64,000 nucleotides of DNA. Origin: SKPT01 sp040905445 (GTDB lineage Bacteria > Planctomycetota > Phycisphaerae > Phycisphaerales > Phycisphaeraceae). The notes beneath the pieces were generated by a model. The model saw only the letters and a program-made list of their open reading frames with translations. It did no database searches and was not told the origin of the DNA. The stretch covers positions 186,001 to 250,000 of the forward strand of contig JBBDRN010000020.1 of the NCBI GenBank assembly GCA_040905445.1, read 5' to 3'. The position numbers were made by a program, and so were the translations under genes. Positions 51,300 to 59,345 of the stretch are shown piece after piece; position 1 is the stretch's first letter; every line of letters starts with the position of its first letter.

Positions 51300-51541
51300 A
51301 TGACAAGTGAAGATCGCTGCTGAGGACGGGCGCGATTCGGCGACTGCATTTGCTCGAACCGATGCCAGAACCCCAGGGAGCAGCGACTGGGCACGATGGC
51401 CAAGCCTCCGCTGAGTGGAAGGCCGGGTTGATTCAGCGTTGCACCCACCTGCTATAGGGGTTCGAGCAAATCGTCGCCCGCCCCGTCCGAGGCCGGCGGT
51501 CCCGCTTTCAAGCGGCTCGCGACTGCGAGCCGTTTTTTTAT
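51300..51541 (+). ncRNA. Structured RNA with own promoter and terminator, 6S RNA candidate
   Basis: About 240 nt between a consensus promoter and a strong terminator. The RNA folds as a long interrupted rod. GGACGGGCG pairs with CGCCCGCCCCGTCC; GGCGAC with GTCGCC; TTTGCTCGAACC with GGTTCGAGCAAA; then AGCAG/CTGCT, TGGG/CCCA and a terminal CGCTGAGT/ATTCAGCG hairpin. The two middle pairings compete (GAACCCC can also use GGGGTTC), leaving an unpaired bulge in the centre. A closing stem, central bubble and terminal hairpin is the shape of 6S RNA, but I cannot confirm family identity. It lacks the GGAAG tip of SRP RNA and any tmRNA tag. A cis-leader of cysE is the other option. Confidence 0.55.
51514..51540 (+). 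terminator. Intrinsic terminator of the structured RNA
   Basis: CGGCTCGC and GCGAGCCG form an 8-bp stem with a GACT loop, directly followed by seven T. It separates the RNA gene from cysE, which has its own -10 box further on. Confidence 0.9.
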
Positions 51542-51634
51542 GCGCGGGCGCGAGCGGGGAGGCACGAGGCGTTGTCGCGCGGGCGCGTGGCCGTTTATTT
51601 TCGCCTGCGGGGTGTTGGGGTACGATGATGGATT

Positions 51635-52648
51635 ATGGCTGAGCCCCGCCCCTCACAGCCTGACGAGTCGGTTCCGCTCGAGCCGGTGGTCGAGGCGCTG
51701 ATCGCCAGCTATCGCGCCGACGATCGCACGCAGTATCTCGACGCGACGTTTCTGCCCAATCGCGATCGCACGGTGCGGCTGCTGCGGCTGTTGCGGCAGC
51801 TCCTGTTGCCCGGCTTCTTCGACGAGCACCGCATCACCAGCGGCAACGTCGGCTACCACACGGGCGAGCTGCTCACCCAGGCCCATGCCCTGCTCTACGA
51901 CCAGGTTCATCAGGCGCTGCGCTACGAGCTGACGCTCGCGGGCAACGGCGACGACCACGACGCGTCGCGCAACGGTGACGCGCAGGCGAAGCGAATCGTC
52001 GCCGCGTTCCTCGACCGGCTCGTCGAGCTGCGGCGCCGGCTGGCGCTGGACATCCAGGCGGCGTTCGACGGCGACCCGGCCGCGGTATCGACCGATGAGA
52101 CGGTCTTCTGCTATCCCGGCGTCCATGCGGTGATCGTCCACCGTATCGCGCACGAGCTGTGGCGGCTGAACGTGCCCCTGCTGCCGCGCATCATGAGCGA
52201 GTGCGCGCACAGCGACACGGGGATCGACATCCACCCCGGCGCGACGATCGGCGACTCGTTCTTCATCGACCACGGCACGGGCGTGGTCATCGGCGAGACG
52301 ACGAAGATCGGCGACCGCGTGAAGATCTACCAGGGCGTGACCCTCGGCGCGCTGTCGACCAAGGGCGGACAGGCGTGGCGCGGCCGCAAGCGCCACCCGA
52401 CGATCGAGGACGAGGTGACGATCTACGGCGGGGCGATCATCCTCGGCGGCGAGACGGTCATCGGACGCGGGGCGGTCATCGGCGGGGCGGTGTTCCTGAC
52501 GTCGTCCGTGCCGGCCGGTCACACGGTGACGATGAAGAAACCGGAGCTGAAGGTGAGCGCGCCAGCCCGCCGGCGCAAGAAGGGCGAGGCCGACGACACC
52601 GCCCACGACGCCGACCTGCCCCCGCACGCGCATGACTTCTACATCTGA
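51635..52648 (+). CDS. cysE: Serine O-acetyltransferase
   Basis: 337 residues. It makes O-acetylserine for cysteine synthesis. The C-terminal left-handed beta helix shows hexapeptide repeats with the catalytic histidines: DIHPGATIGDSFFIDHGTGVVIGE near 195-215, IYQGVTLGALS, then RHPTIEDEVTIYGGAIILGG and IGRGAVIGGAVFL. The long helical N-terminal part (residues 1-180, with CYPGVHAVIVHRIAHELW) is the EpsC/CysE type seen in planctomycetes and Bacteroidetes. The tail is basic then acidic. TACGAT at 51621-51626 is 8 bases before ATG, so a short or absent leader is likely. Confidence 0.93.
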   Translation: MAEPRPSQPDESVPLEPVVEALIASYRADDRTQYLDATFLPNRDRTVRLLRLLRQLLLPGFFDEHRITSGNVGYHTGELLTQAHALLYDQVHQALRYELTLAGNGDDHDASRNGDAQAKRIVAAFLDRLVELRRRLALDIQAAFDGDPAAVSTDETVFCYPGVHAVIVHRIAHELWRLNVPLLPRIMSECAHSDTGIDIHPGATIGDSFFIDHGTGVVIGETTKIGDRVKIYQGVTLGALSTKGGQAWRGRKRHPTIEDEVTIYGGAIILGGETVIGRGAVIGGAVFLTSSVPAGHTVTMKKPELKVSAPARRRKKGEADDTAHDADLPPHAHDFYI

Positions 52649-52813
52649 GCAGGACCCCGGATCTGTGTTCCTGTGCTGCTCCGGCCCGAGCCGTCGCCCC
52701 GTTTCCCCCTCTGTGCCTCTGTGCCTCGGTGGTTGGCTGTCCCGGTCCTAAACGTTGGCCTCGGCGGCGCTTTGCGTGTTGCGGGCGGGGGCTTTCCGGT
52801 CTAATCTTGGGTG

Positions 52814-53590
52814 ATGGAGACTGAACCGATCGTTGGGCCGAGCGACTTGCGGGACGCCTACGCACGGGTGCACGAGCGTATCGCGGACGCCGCGAGCCGC
52901 GCCGGACGGCGGCCGCGCGATGTCGTGCTCGTGGCGGTCACGAAGACGGCCACGCCCGACCAGATCCGCGCGCTCGTGGAGATGGGGCAGGTGGATCTGG
53001 CGGAGAACCGCGTTCAGCAGCTTACGCAGCGCGTCGCGCAGCTTGATGAATATCTCAGCCGTCGGCGGGCGCTTGGCGGCGCGGTGGAGCGGGAGACGGC
53101 GGCCGTACCCGACCGCGTGCGGTGGCACATGATCGGGCACCTGCAGCGCAACAAGGTCAAGCAGGTCGTGCCGGTGGTGGAGCTGATCCACGGCGTGGAC
53201 AGCCTGCGGCTGGCGGAGGAGCTGCACAACTACGCGGCGAAAACGGACCGGGTGGTGGACATCCTGGTGCAGGTCAACGCGTCGGGGGAGGTGGGCAAGC
53301 ACGGCATTTCGCCGCCGGCGGTGGGGCACCTGATCGAGCAGATCGACACGATGGTGCACGTGCGGGCGCGCGGGCTGATGACGATGGCGCCGTACACGGG
53401 GCGGGCGGAGGATTCGCGCGGGTGCTTCGCGCGGACGGCGGAGATCTTCGAGGAAGTGTGCACGGAGGGACTGGGCGGCAGCGACTTCAACATCCTGTCG
53501 ATGGGGATGAGCGACGACTTCGAGGTGGCGATCGAGGAGGGGGCGAACGTGGTGCGGGTGGGGCGGGCGCTGTTTGGCGAGGAGCGGTGA
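52814..53590 (+). CDS. YggS/PLPBP-type pyridoxal phosphate homeostasis protein
   Basis: 258 residues. A single-domain alanine-racemase-like barrel that binds PLP through the Lys in VLVAVTKTATPDQIRALVEMG (near 38). LAENRVQQL, WHMIGHLQRNKVK and DILVQVNASGEVGKHGISP follow, as does LSMGMSDDFEVAIEEGANVVRVG near the C-terminus. The family controls free PLP levels and has no known catalytic reaction. The ATG at 52814 is preceded by TCTAAT only 8 bases before; GTG 52811 is an alternative start. It is about 25 residues longer than E. coli YggS because of an insert near residue 80. Confidence 0.92.
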   Translation: METEPIVGPSDLRDAYARVHERIADAASRAGRRPRDVVLVAVTKTATPDQIRALVEMGQVDLAENRVQQLTQRVAQLDEYLSRRRALGGAVERETAAVPDRVRWHMIGHLQRNKVKQVVPVVELIHGVDSLRLAEELHNYAAKTDRVVDILVQVNASGEVGKHGISPPAVGHLIEQIDTMVHVRARGLMTMAPYTGRAEDSRGCFARTAEIFEEVCTEGLGGSDFNILSMGMSDDFEVAIEEGANVVRVGRALFGEER

Positions 53591-53759
53591 GGGCGCGGCG
53601 GGAAGGGGGGCGGCGCCGACGGGCGGCGGGCGTTTTTTGCCCGTGTTTTGAAGTTATGCGGACACTTCCCCGTTGCTGGTTCCGGCGTTGGCCGATACTG
53701 TCATGGATCGCCTGCCTGGAAGCGGTTGACAGGGAGATTGAGCCATCGCAACGGCGACC

Positions 53760-55268
53760 ATGAAGACGGCCACCAAAGTCAAGGTCGTGCGCCGACCGGA
53801 GCGGTTCGTCTCGGACGACCGGCGGGTGATTACGCGCTTCTTTGCCACGGGCGGCGAGGACCACCAGCGGGCGATCGTCCAGCGGGTCGTGGACCTCGAC
53901 GAGGCGGAGGTCGAGCGCCTCGTCGAGCGGACGCGCGCGGACTTCGGCAAGCGGCACCGTGACATCGAGGCGGCCTTCCGCCTCCACTATGAGTCGGTGC
54001 GGGGCTACGCGCCGTCGGGCGGAAAGCTCAGCGAGGCGCGTCGCCTGCTCATCGGCGCCTACTTCACGATGGAGTATTCGGTGGAGTCGGCGGCGCTGTT
54101 CAACCCGTCGCTCGTGCTTCACCCGGACCAGGACGGCACCGCCCCAGGCGAGGCGCGGCTGCTGATGTCGCTGCGCGCCACGGGCGAGGGTCACATCTCC
54201 TCGATCGTGTTCCGCACGGGCAAGATTCACGCCGACGGGCACATCGCCTTCGACGCCCCGAGCCGGTTCGCCCATCGCCTGCGCACGCAGGAGGACCGGC
54301 TGTACGAGAGGCGGCTGTTCGTCCTCAAGCTCATCGAAATGGGGGCGTACAACGACACGGCCGGTGAGGTGCTGGGGGCGCTGGACGATCACTTCACCTA
54401 CCGTCAGCTCGACGACCGCATCCATGAAGTCGGCATGCGCGACGACGTGCCCAGCATCTTCAACGAGACGGCGGAGAACCTGCTGTGGCTTGCGCGCAGC
54501 AACTATCACCTGGAGATGCCGGCGGGGACGGACCCGTCGGAAGTGGTGATCTTCCCGAGTTCGGACAACGAGTCGCGCGGCATCGAGGACGTGCGCCTGA
54601 CCCGCTTCATCGACGACGACGGCTCGTGTACCTACTTCGGCACGTACACGGCCTACAACGGGTATCGCATCCTGCCGCAGTTGATCGAGACGAACGACTT
54701 CCGGCATATCGCCGTGCACACGCTCAACGGGCGGTACGTGCAGAACAAGGGCATGGCGCTGTTTCCGCGGCGGATCAACGGGCGCTATTACATGATCTCG
54801 CGGCTGGACGGCGAGAATATGTACCTGATGTGGTCGGACGACGTGTACTTCTGGAACGAAGCGCAGATGCTCCAGCAGCCGCGCTACCCGTGGGAGCTCG
54901 TGCAGATCGGCAACTGCGGTCCGCCGATCGAGACGGAGGCGGGGTGGATCCTGCTGACCCACGGCGTGGGGCCGATGCGGCAGTACTGCATCGGCGTGTC
55001 GCTGCTGGACCTCCATGACCCGTCGAAGGTGATCGGGCACCTCGATGAGCCGCTGCTCGTGCCCGACGAGACGGAGCGCGACGGGTACGTGCCCAACGTG
55101 GTCTACTCGTGCGGCGCGATGCCGCACGGCAAGACGCTGGTGATCCCGTATGCGATCAGCGACCGCGTGACGACGTTCGCGACGCTGGACATCGACGAGT
55201 TGGTCGCGGCGCTCCTGAACAACGGCGCCCGCGGGCCGGTGCGCGGCAAGGTGTCGGCGCGGCGGTGA
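53760..55268 (+). CDS. GH130-family glycoside phosphorylase
   Basis: 502 residues. The family phosphorolyses beta-mannosidic bonds (mannosyl-glucose or mannan oligomers) and releases mannose 1-phosphate. Motifs: RVITRFF and FFATGGEDHQRA near the N-terminus, SRGIEDVRLTRFIDDDG with the general-acid Asp near 280, YNGYRILPQLIETNDF, NKGMALFPRRINGRYYMISR near 325, and a late IVYSCG-like VVYSCGAM. The N-terminal 190 residues form the extra helical domain seen in longer GH130 members. No signal peptide, so it works inside the cell on imported oligosaccharides. Confidence 0.9.
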   Translation: MKTATKVKVVRRPERFVSDDRRVITRFFATGGEDHQRAIVQRVVDLDEAEVERLVERTRADFGKRHRDIEAAFRLHYESVRGYAPSGGKLSEARRLLIGAYFTMEYSVESAALFNPSLVLHPDQDGTAPGEARLLMSLRATGEGHISSIVFRTGKIHADGHIAFDAPSRFAHRLRTQEDRLYERRLFVLKLIEMGAYNDTAGEVLGALDDHFTYRQLDDRIHEVGMRDDVPSIFNETAENLLWLARSNYHLEMPAGTDPSEVVIFPSSDNESRGIEDVRLTRFIDDDGSCTYFGTYTAYNGYRILPQLIETNDFRHIAVHTLNGRYVQNKGMALFPRRINGRYYMISRLDGENMYLMWSDDVYFWNEAQMLQQPRYPWELVQIGNCGPPIETEAGWILLTHGVGPMRQYCIGVSLLDLHDPSKVIGHLDEPLLVPDETERDGYVPNVVYSCGAMPHGKTLVIPYAISDRVTTFATLDIDELVAALLNNGARGPVRGKVSARR

Positions 55269-55315
55269 GCGGTCCGCGAAGAACCCGGTGATCCGCGAAG
55301 CACGTCGCGCGGTTC

Positions 55316-55382
55316 GTAGGGTCCGCTGTGCGGACCTTCCGGCGGCCGACGCGCGTGCAGTGGTCCGCACAGCGGACCCTAC
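55316..55382. repeat. Palindromic repeat, GTAGGGTCCGC family, copy 2
   Basis: The arms GTAGGGTCCGCTGTGCGGACC and GGTCCGCACAGCGGACCCTAC are perfectly complementary around a 25-base centre. The last CTA (55379-55381) is the TAG stop codon of the beta-helix gene. It closes the convergent gap between the GH130 and beta-helix genes and could serve as a two-way terminator. Confidence 0.85.
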
Positions 55383-56899
55383 CGGCGGCGCTCGAGCTGC
55401 GCTTCGTGGATGTTGGTGGGCTGGATGTTGGCGGGGGCGATGGGCTCGACGTGCCAGGCCTGGTCGTTGTCGGCGTCGTCGGGGCGGAGGCCTTCGACGG
55501 CGACGAGGTTGATCGGGGCCGGTCCCCAGCCGTCGGGCGGCAGGCCGATGGGCCGATCGGCGCGGATGTTCCAGAAGGTGGCGCGGGCGGCGGTGTGTCG
55601 GCCACGGTTGCCGGTGCCGCCGCTGCGCCAGACGCGCGAGCCGCGGCCGGCGTGGATGTCGGTGAAGACGTTCTCGTACGGCGCCCAGCGGTGGTGGTCG
55701 AGGGCGAGGTCGACGCCGCGGCTTTTGGAGATGACGTTGCCCGCGACGCCGGAGACGGTGATGTCGTGGATGAAGCGCGTCTGAATGTCGGCGCCGATGA
55801 CGAGGTTGTCGTCGTTGTGGAGGGTGAGGCCGTGGTGGCCCGTGTGGTTGCCGTTGTCGGCTTCGCGGTCGGCGGTGAGGGTGAGGTTTTCGATGGTGCA
55901 GAAGCGGCCGTTGATGAACGCGCCGCTGTCGGCGTTGTGGATGTGCACGTCGCGCAGCCAGCAGTGGTCGACGCTGATGAACTGCACGCCGTTGTAGCCG
56001 TCTTCGTTAAAGTGGCCGCGATACGGGACGCCAGGCATGGTGATGCGCAGGCGCTCGATGCCCGAGTCGGTGACGGTGGGCTCGACGGCGAGGACGCGCG
56101 GCTGCCACTCGTCGCGGATGTCGAAGCGCAGCGGGCGGTTGAGCGTGACGCGCTGGCCATCGATCGCGACGATCTCGGCGACGAGGCGGGCGCGGCGGAT
56201 GCCCATGCCATCGCTCGATCCCGGGTCGCCCGCATAGAGGTGCTCGGCGAGGGTGGCGTCGTCATTGTCGCGCATGTGGATCTGAATCCACTGGCCAACG
56301 TGAAGCGCGGCGGCGTCGGCGACGGTGATGATGCGATCGCCGCGCGTGGCGGGCTGGGCGACGGTGGTGAGCTCGCTGCCGGCGTCGTGGCCGACGATGC
56401 GCAGCAGCCCGCCGGACCATGCGTAATGGGTGGTGGCCGTGCCGTGGCCAGTCTGGGAGGGGCGCGGGTCGATCTCTTCGAGGGAGCGCTCGAAGTGGAG
56501 GGTGGTGGCGGCGGGGCCTTGGCCGCGGAGGACGAGGTTGGGCTTGTCGAGGCTGATGATGTCGGTGAGGCGGTAGGTGCCGGCGGGGACCAGCACGGCG
56601 CCGCCTTCGTCACCCGGGTCGGCAGCGGCGATGGCATCGCGGAAGGCCTGGGTGTCGTCGGCTTCGCCGTCGCCGACGGCGCCGAAGTCGCGGACGTTGG
56701 CGATGACGGGGTAGTCGGGGATGAGTCGGTCGCCGTGGCGATAGCCGGCGAAGGAGACGTCCGGGAGCTGGCTGTCGTCGGACCAGCGCTCGCCATGCTC
56801 GCCCCAGAGGGCGGAGTGGCTGGAAGACTCGGCGCCGGCGCGGTCGGTGATGGCGCAGAGGATGAGCAGGACGGCGAGTGCGGCGGCGAAGTTGTGCAT
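55379..56899 (-). CDS. Exported pectate-lyase-superfamily beta-helix protein
   Basis: 506 residues. A signal peptide (MHNFAAALAVLLILCAITDRAGA) precedes the Pectate_lyase_3 start motif NVRDFGAVGDGEADDTQAFRDAI near 70 and LVPAGTYRLTD near 105. After that come coil repeats ending in Asn/Asp-rich turns (FISVDHCWLRDVHIHNADSGAF, NLTLTADREADNGNHTG, HHGLTLHNDDNLVIGADI). The right-handed helix fold serves polysaccharide lyases, hydrolases and epimerases; the substrate is unknown. The stop codon TAG is the edge of a palindromic repeat. It faces away from a leftward PEP-CTERM protein gene. Confidence 0.82.
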   Translation of the reverse strand: MHNFAAALAVLLILCAITDRAGAESSSHSALWGEHGERWSDDSQLPDVSFAGYRHGDRLIPDYPVIANVRDFGAVGDGEADDTQAFRDAIAAADPGDEGGAVLVPAGTYRLTDIISLDKPNLVLRGQGPAATTLHFERSLEEIDPRPSQTGHGTATTHYAWSGGLLRIVGHDAGSELTTVAQPATRGDRIITVADAAALHVGQWIQIHMRDNDDATLAEHLYAGDPGSSDGMGIRRARLVAEIVAIDGQRVTLNRPLRFDIRDEWQPRVLAVEPTVTDSGIERLRITMPGVPYRGHFNEDGYNGVQFISVDHCWLRDVHIHNADSGAFINGRFCTIENLTLTADREADNGNHTGHHGLTLHNDDNLVIGADIQTRFIHDITVSGVAGNVISKSRGVDLALDHHRWAPYENVFTDIHAGRGSRVWRSGGTGNRGRHTAARATFWNIRADRPIGLPPDGWGPAPINLVAVEGLRPDDADNDQAWHVEPIAPANIQPTNIHEAQLERRR

Positions 56900-57056
56900 G
56901 GGGCGGCTCCGGAAAGATCGGCGCGGGTGTTGAGTGGTCGCGCTGCCGGGGGCGCGTCATGAACCCATCGTATGGATCGTGGAAAGCGGGGCAAGCGCGC
57001 TTGCGGGGTGGGCGTACCGCATCACGCTTATCGGGATGCACGGCGCGTTTGTTGTC

Positions 57057-57125
57057 GTAGGGTCCGCTTTGCGGACTTTCGGACTGGTCGACGCGCGTTC
57101 ATCGTGGTTCGCCCAGCGGCCCCTA
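57057..57125. repeat. Palindromic repeat, GTAGGGTCCGC family, decayed copy 3
   Basis: The left arm GTAGGGTCCGCTTTGCGGAC is intact, but the right arm has several changes (CGCCCAGCGGCCCCTAC). It lies between the 3' end of the PEP-CTERM gene and the start of the beta-helix gene. Decay of one arm suggests an old insertion. Confidence 0.6.
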
Positions 57126-57146
57126 CGGCGTGGCGGCGGCGGGCGG

Positions 57147-59042
57147 CTAAGCGCGGGTTCGTCGACGGATCAGGAGCGTGGCGCCGCCGAGGGCGAGCAG
57201 GGCGAGGGTGGTGGGCTCAGGAACGATGGTGAAGTTGTCCACCGTCAGGCTCCCCTGGCCGGACCAGGTCGCCCAGTGGTCGAGCATGTCGGTGGCGGCC
57301 TGCTCGCTGCGGAAGCCGTAGCCCGCGGCGAGGAGGATCTCGTCGCCGACCTCGGGGGTGATGTAGACGCTGTAGGTCTGGGTGGCGGGGTCGATGACCA
57401 TGCGCACGAGGAAGGTGTCGCTCGCGTCGTAGGGGAGATCGAGGTCGGCGGTGTAGACGTTGCCGTCGCGCACGTCGATGTGGCCGCTGGTGTTGAAGCG
57501 GATGATGGCAGCGAGATGGGGCCAGGCGGTGGGCTGGCCGCGCGAGAGACCGACGAGGCCGTCCATATTGTCGGCGTTGGGGGTGACGTCGAAGGTGACA
57601 ACGATCGGTTGGGTGTGCTCATCGCCGAGGCCGAAGCTCTGCCAGCCGGCGCTGCTGGTGACGGGGCCGTCGGCGGGGGGCGTGGGCTCGGGCTCGGGCA
57701 GGGGCTCGGCGGCCTCGCCGAAGTGGTACGGCCGCAGCACCTCGTTCCAGAGGGGCAGGTGTGTCCTGAAGGACCAGTCCCAGGCGCTGCGGTTGATGTC
57801 GAAGACGTCGTTGGTGCCGTTGCCATGAGCGAAGTTGCGGTAGCCGTGCTCCAGCTTGTACTCGAGGTCGGTGACGCCGACGTCGAGCAGGGCGAGCAGC
57901 TCGTCGGCGGTGACGCCCTCCTGCCAGTAGCCGCCGATGAGGACGGAGAGGTGGTTGGTGAGGTTGGGTTTGAAGCCGTGGTAGGCGTAGGAGATGGAGC
58001 TGCGTGGTCCGCCGGCGTCGACGCCGTTGAACTCGAGGAGCATGCCGGGCTCGCCGAGGTTGGGGAGGTTGGCGGCGCCGGAGACGATCATGCCGCCGCG
58101 GACGCCGTTGCCGCCGACGCGGCCGGCACCGTTGTTCAGGCCGGCGATGACGTCGCGGCCGTAGGTGTGCAGCGTGAGGTATTCGTAGAGCTCGAAGGGG
58201 TCCATCAGGCCCTGGCCCTGGAAGCGATAGTCCCGGACATGGTCTTCGATCTTGCTGGCGCTGGGGGCGCCGGAGCCGGGATGGTTGGCGGCCCAGGTGA
58301 AGGTTTCGGCGGTGTTGGAGAGGCCTGCGGCCTGGAGCTGAGCGACGAAGGCGGTGTGATCGTAGTTGGCGAGGATGTTGGTGACGGCGTCGGCGCCGCC
58401 GAAGTAGACCATGCCCTGGAGCAGGTTGCCGAACATGCCCTCGCGGTAGTTGGGGTTCCAGCCGCGGTTGAGGTTGGTGTCGCCATCGAGGGCGGTGTGC
58501 TGGTGGCCGCCGGCGTAGGTGGCGTCGGCGGTGGTGTAGGCGGAGCCGATGATGGCCGCGGTCATGACGAGGTCGATCTTGTGGCGCTGGTCGGCGGTGA
58601 GCACGTCGTTCCAGAAGCGGTCGGACTGGCGCAGGACGGCGTACATGCCGGTGACGTTCGTCTCGTGCTGGGCGGGGTAGCCGCCGTTGGCGCTGATGCT
58701 GTTGCCGCCCTGGAGGTTGTAGTTGATCTGCTGAAGGAGCTTGGCGTCGCTGGCCGTGTTGCCGCCCCACGCCGCGAGCGCCAGGGGTACCTGCCATCCG
58801 CCGTTCCACGCACCGTGGGTGTGCGCGCCGCCGGAGAGGTTGCGGTTGAAGCGGATCAGCGGCGCGTTGTTGGCGGTGCTGACGACGTGGTTGGGCACGA
58901 CGAAGTCGCCGGGGTCGGGAACGTCGGCGCGGGCGGTGGCGTGGACGCAGAGGATGGCGAGAGCCGCGGCGGGCGCGGCGTGGCGCGTGAGATTGACGAT
59001 GCCCCGGCCGGTGCGCTTGGCGCGACGGTACGACGACTGCAA
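57147..59042 (-). CDS. Exported PEP-CTERM protein with helical N-terminal and LamG-like C-terminal parts
   Basis: 631 residues from a TTG start at 59040-59042, chosen because AGGAGG lies 9 bases upstream; the ATG further upstream (59129) has no such site. A signal sequence (AAPAAALAILCVHATARA) follows a basic N-terminus. Residues 60-440 are rich in helices and Gly/Asn loops (WGGNTASDAKLLQQINYNLQ, then FGNLLQGMVYFGGADAV), possibly an alpha/alpha-barrel enzyme. Residues about 470-600 look like a LamG/concanavalin-type sandwich. The tail VPEPTTLALLALGGATLLIRR is a PEP-CTERM signal for exosortase-type sorting. Enzyme activity is unknown. Confidence 0.8.
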   Translation of the reverse strand: MQSSYRRAKRTGRGIVNLTRHAAPAAALAILCVHATARADVPDPGDFVVPNHVVSTANNAPLIRFNRNLSGGAHTHGAWNGGWQVPLALAAWGGNTASDAKLLQQINYNLQGGNSISANGGYPAQHETNVTGMYAVLRQSDRFWNDVLTADQRHKIDLVMTAAIIGSAYTTADATYAGGHQHTALDGDTNLNRGWNPNYREGMFGNLLQGMVYFGGADAVTNILANYDHTAFVAQLQAAGLSNTAETFTWAANHPGSGAPSASKIEDHVRDYRFQGQGLMDPFELYEYLTLHTYGRDVIAGLNNGAGRVGGNGVRGGMIVSGAANLPNLGEPGMLLEFNGVDAGGPRSSISYAYHGFKPNLTNHLSVLIGGYWQEGVTADELLALLDVGVTDLEYKLEHGYRNFAHGNGTNDVFDINRSAWDWSFRTHLPLWNEVLRPYHFGEAAEPLPEPEPTPPADGPVTSSAGWQSFGLGDEHTQPIVVTFDVTPNADNMDGLVGLSRGQPTAWPHLAAIIRFNTSGHIDVRDGNVYTADLDLPYDASDTFLVRMVIDPATQTYSVYITPEVGDEILLAAGYGFRSEQAATDMLDHWATWSGQGSLTVDNFTIVPEPTTLALLALGGATLLIRRRTRA

Positions 59043-59128
59043 GGTTGGTGCCCTCCTGCGAGCGTAGCGACCTACCGGACCCCATCGGCACAGCGCCGCC
59101 GAGGTTCCACGGGTGGATACCCCCACCA

Positions 59129-59221
59129 TCAGTATGTCCCAGCGACCCCTGTTTCTGCAAACAAATTCCGCGACATGGCGGCGCGCGGCAGGCCGAGGTG
59201 GCGCGCAACGTCTTTCAGATA
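59129..59221 (-). pseudogene. Possible relic of an AraC-type helix-turn-helix
   Basis: Thirty codons on the minus strand read YLKDVARHLGLPRAAMSRNL, then FAETGVAGTY, before TGA. This looks like the second DNA-binding helix pair of AraC-family regulators (pattern DVA-x-x-LG-x-S-x-x-x-L-x-R-x-F-x-x-x-TG). No start, effector domain or upstream continuation remains, so it would be a decayed fragment left between two secreted-protein genes. Chance similarity is possible. Confidence 0.3.
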
Positions 59222-59264
59222 AAGTAGATGAAATGATATGGGCGACGAGCCCGCGCCGCCCGGA

Positions 59265-59345
59265 GGGCGACGGCTAACGGCGGCGGCGCAGGAGCAGGCC
59301 GGCGGTGGCGGCGAGCAGGGCGGCGCTGCCCGGCTCGGGGACGCT
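59265..59345. repeat. PEP-CTERM tail cassette, copy 1
   Basis: 81 bases, covering the last 23 codons of the trypsin-like gene and its stop region, differ at only three positions from 62213-62293 in the aspartyl protease gene. The match starts a few bases beyond the stop codon (GGGCGACGGCTAACGG) and ends just before the variable linker. Confidence 0.85.

Noticed and set aside
51300..51541. SRP RNA, tmRNA or T-box leader as identity of the structured RNA
   Set aside because: The GGAAG-type SRP tip, a tmRNA tag or tRNA-like ends, and the T-box GGTGG-ACCGCG element are all absent.
59043..59240. Cyclic-di-GMP riboswitch before the PEP-CTERM gene (GTCCGGTAGGTCGCTAC looked suggestive)
   Set aside because: The GGGCAAACC and AAAGCC core elements of the GEMM fold are missing.
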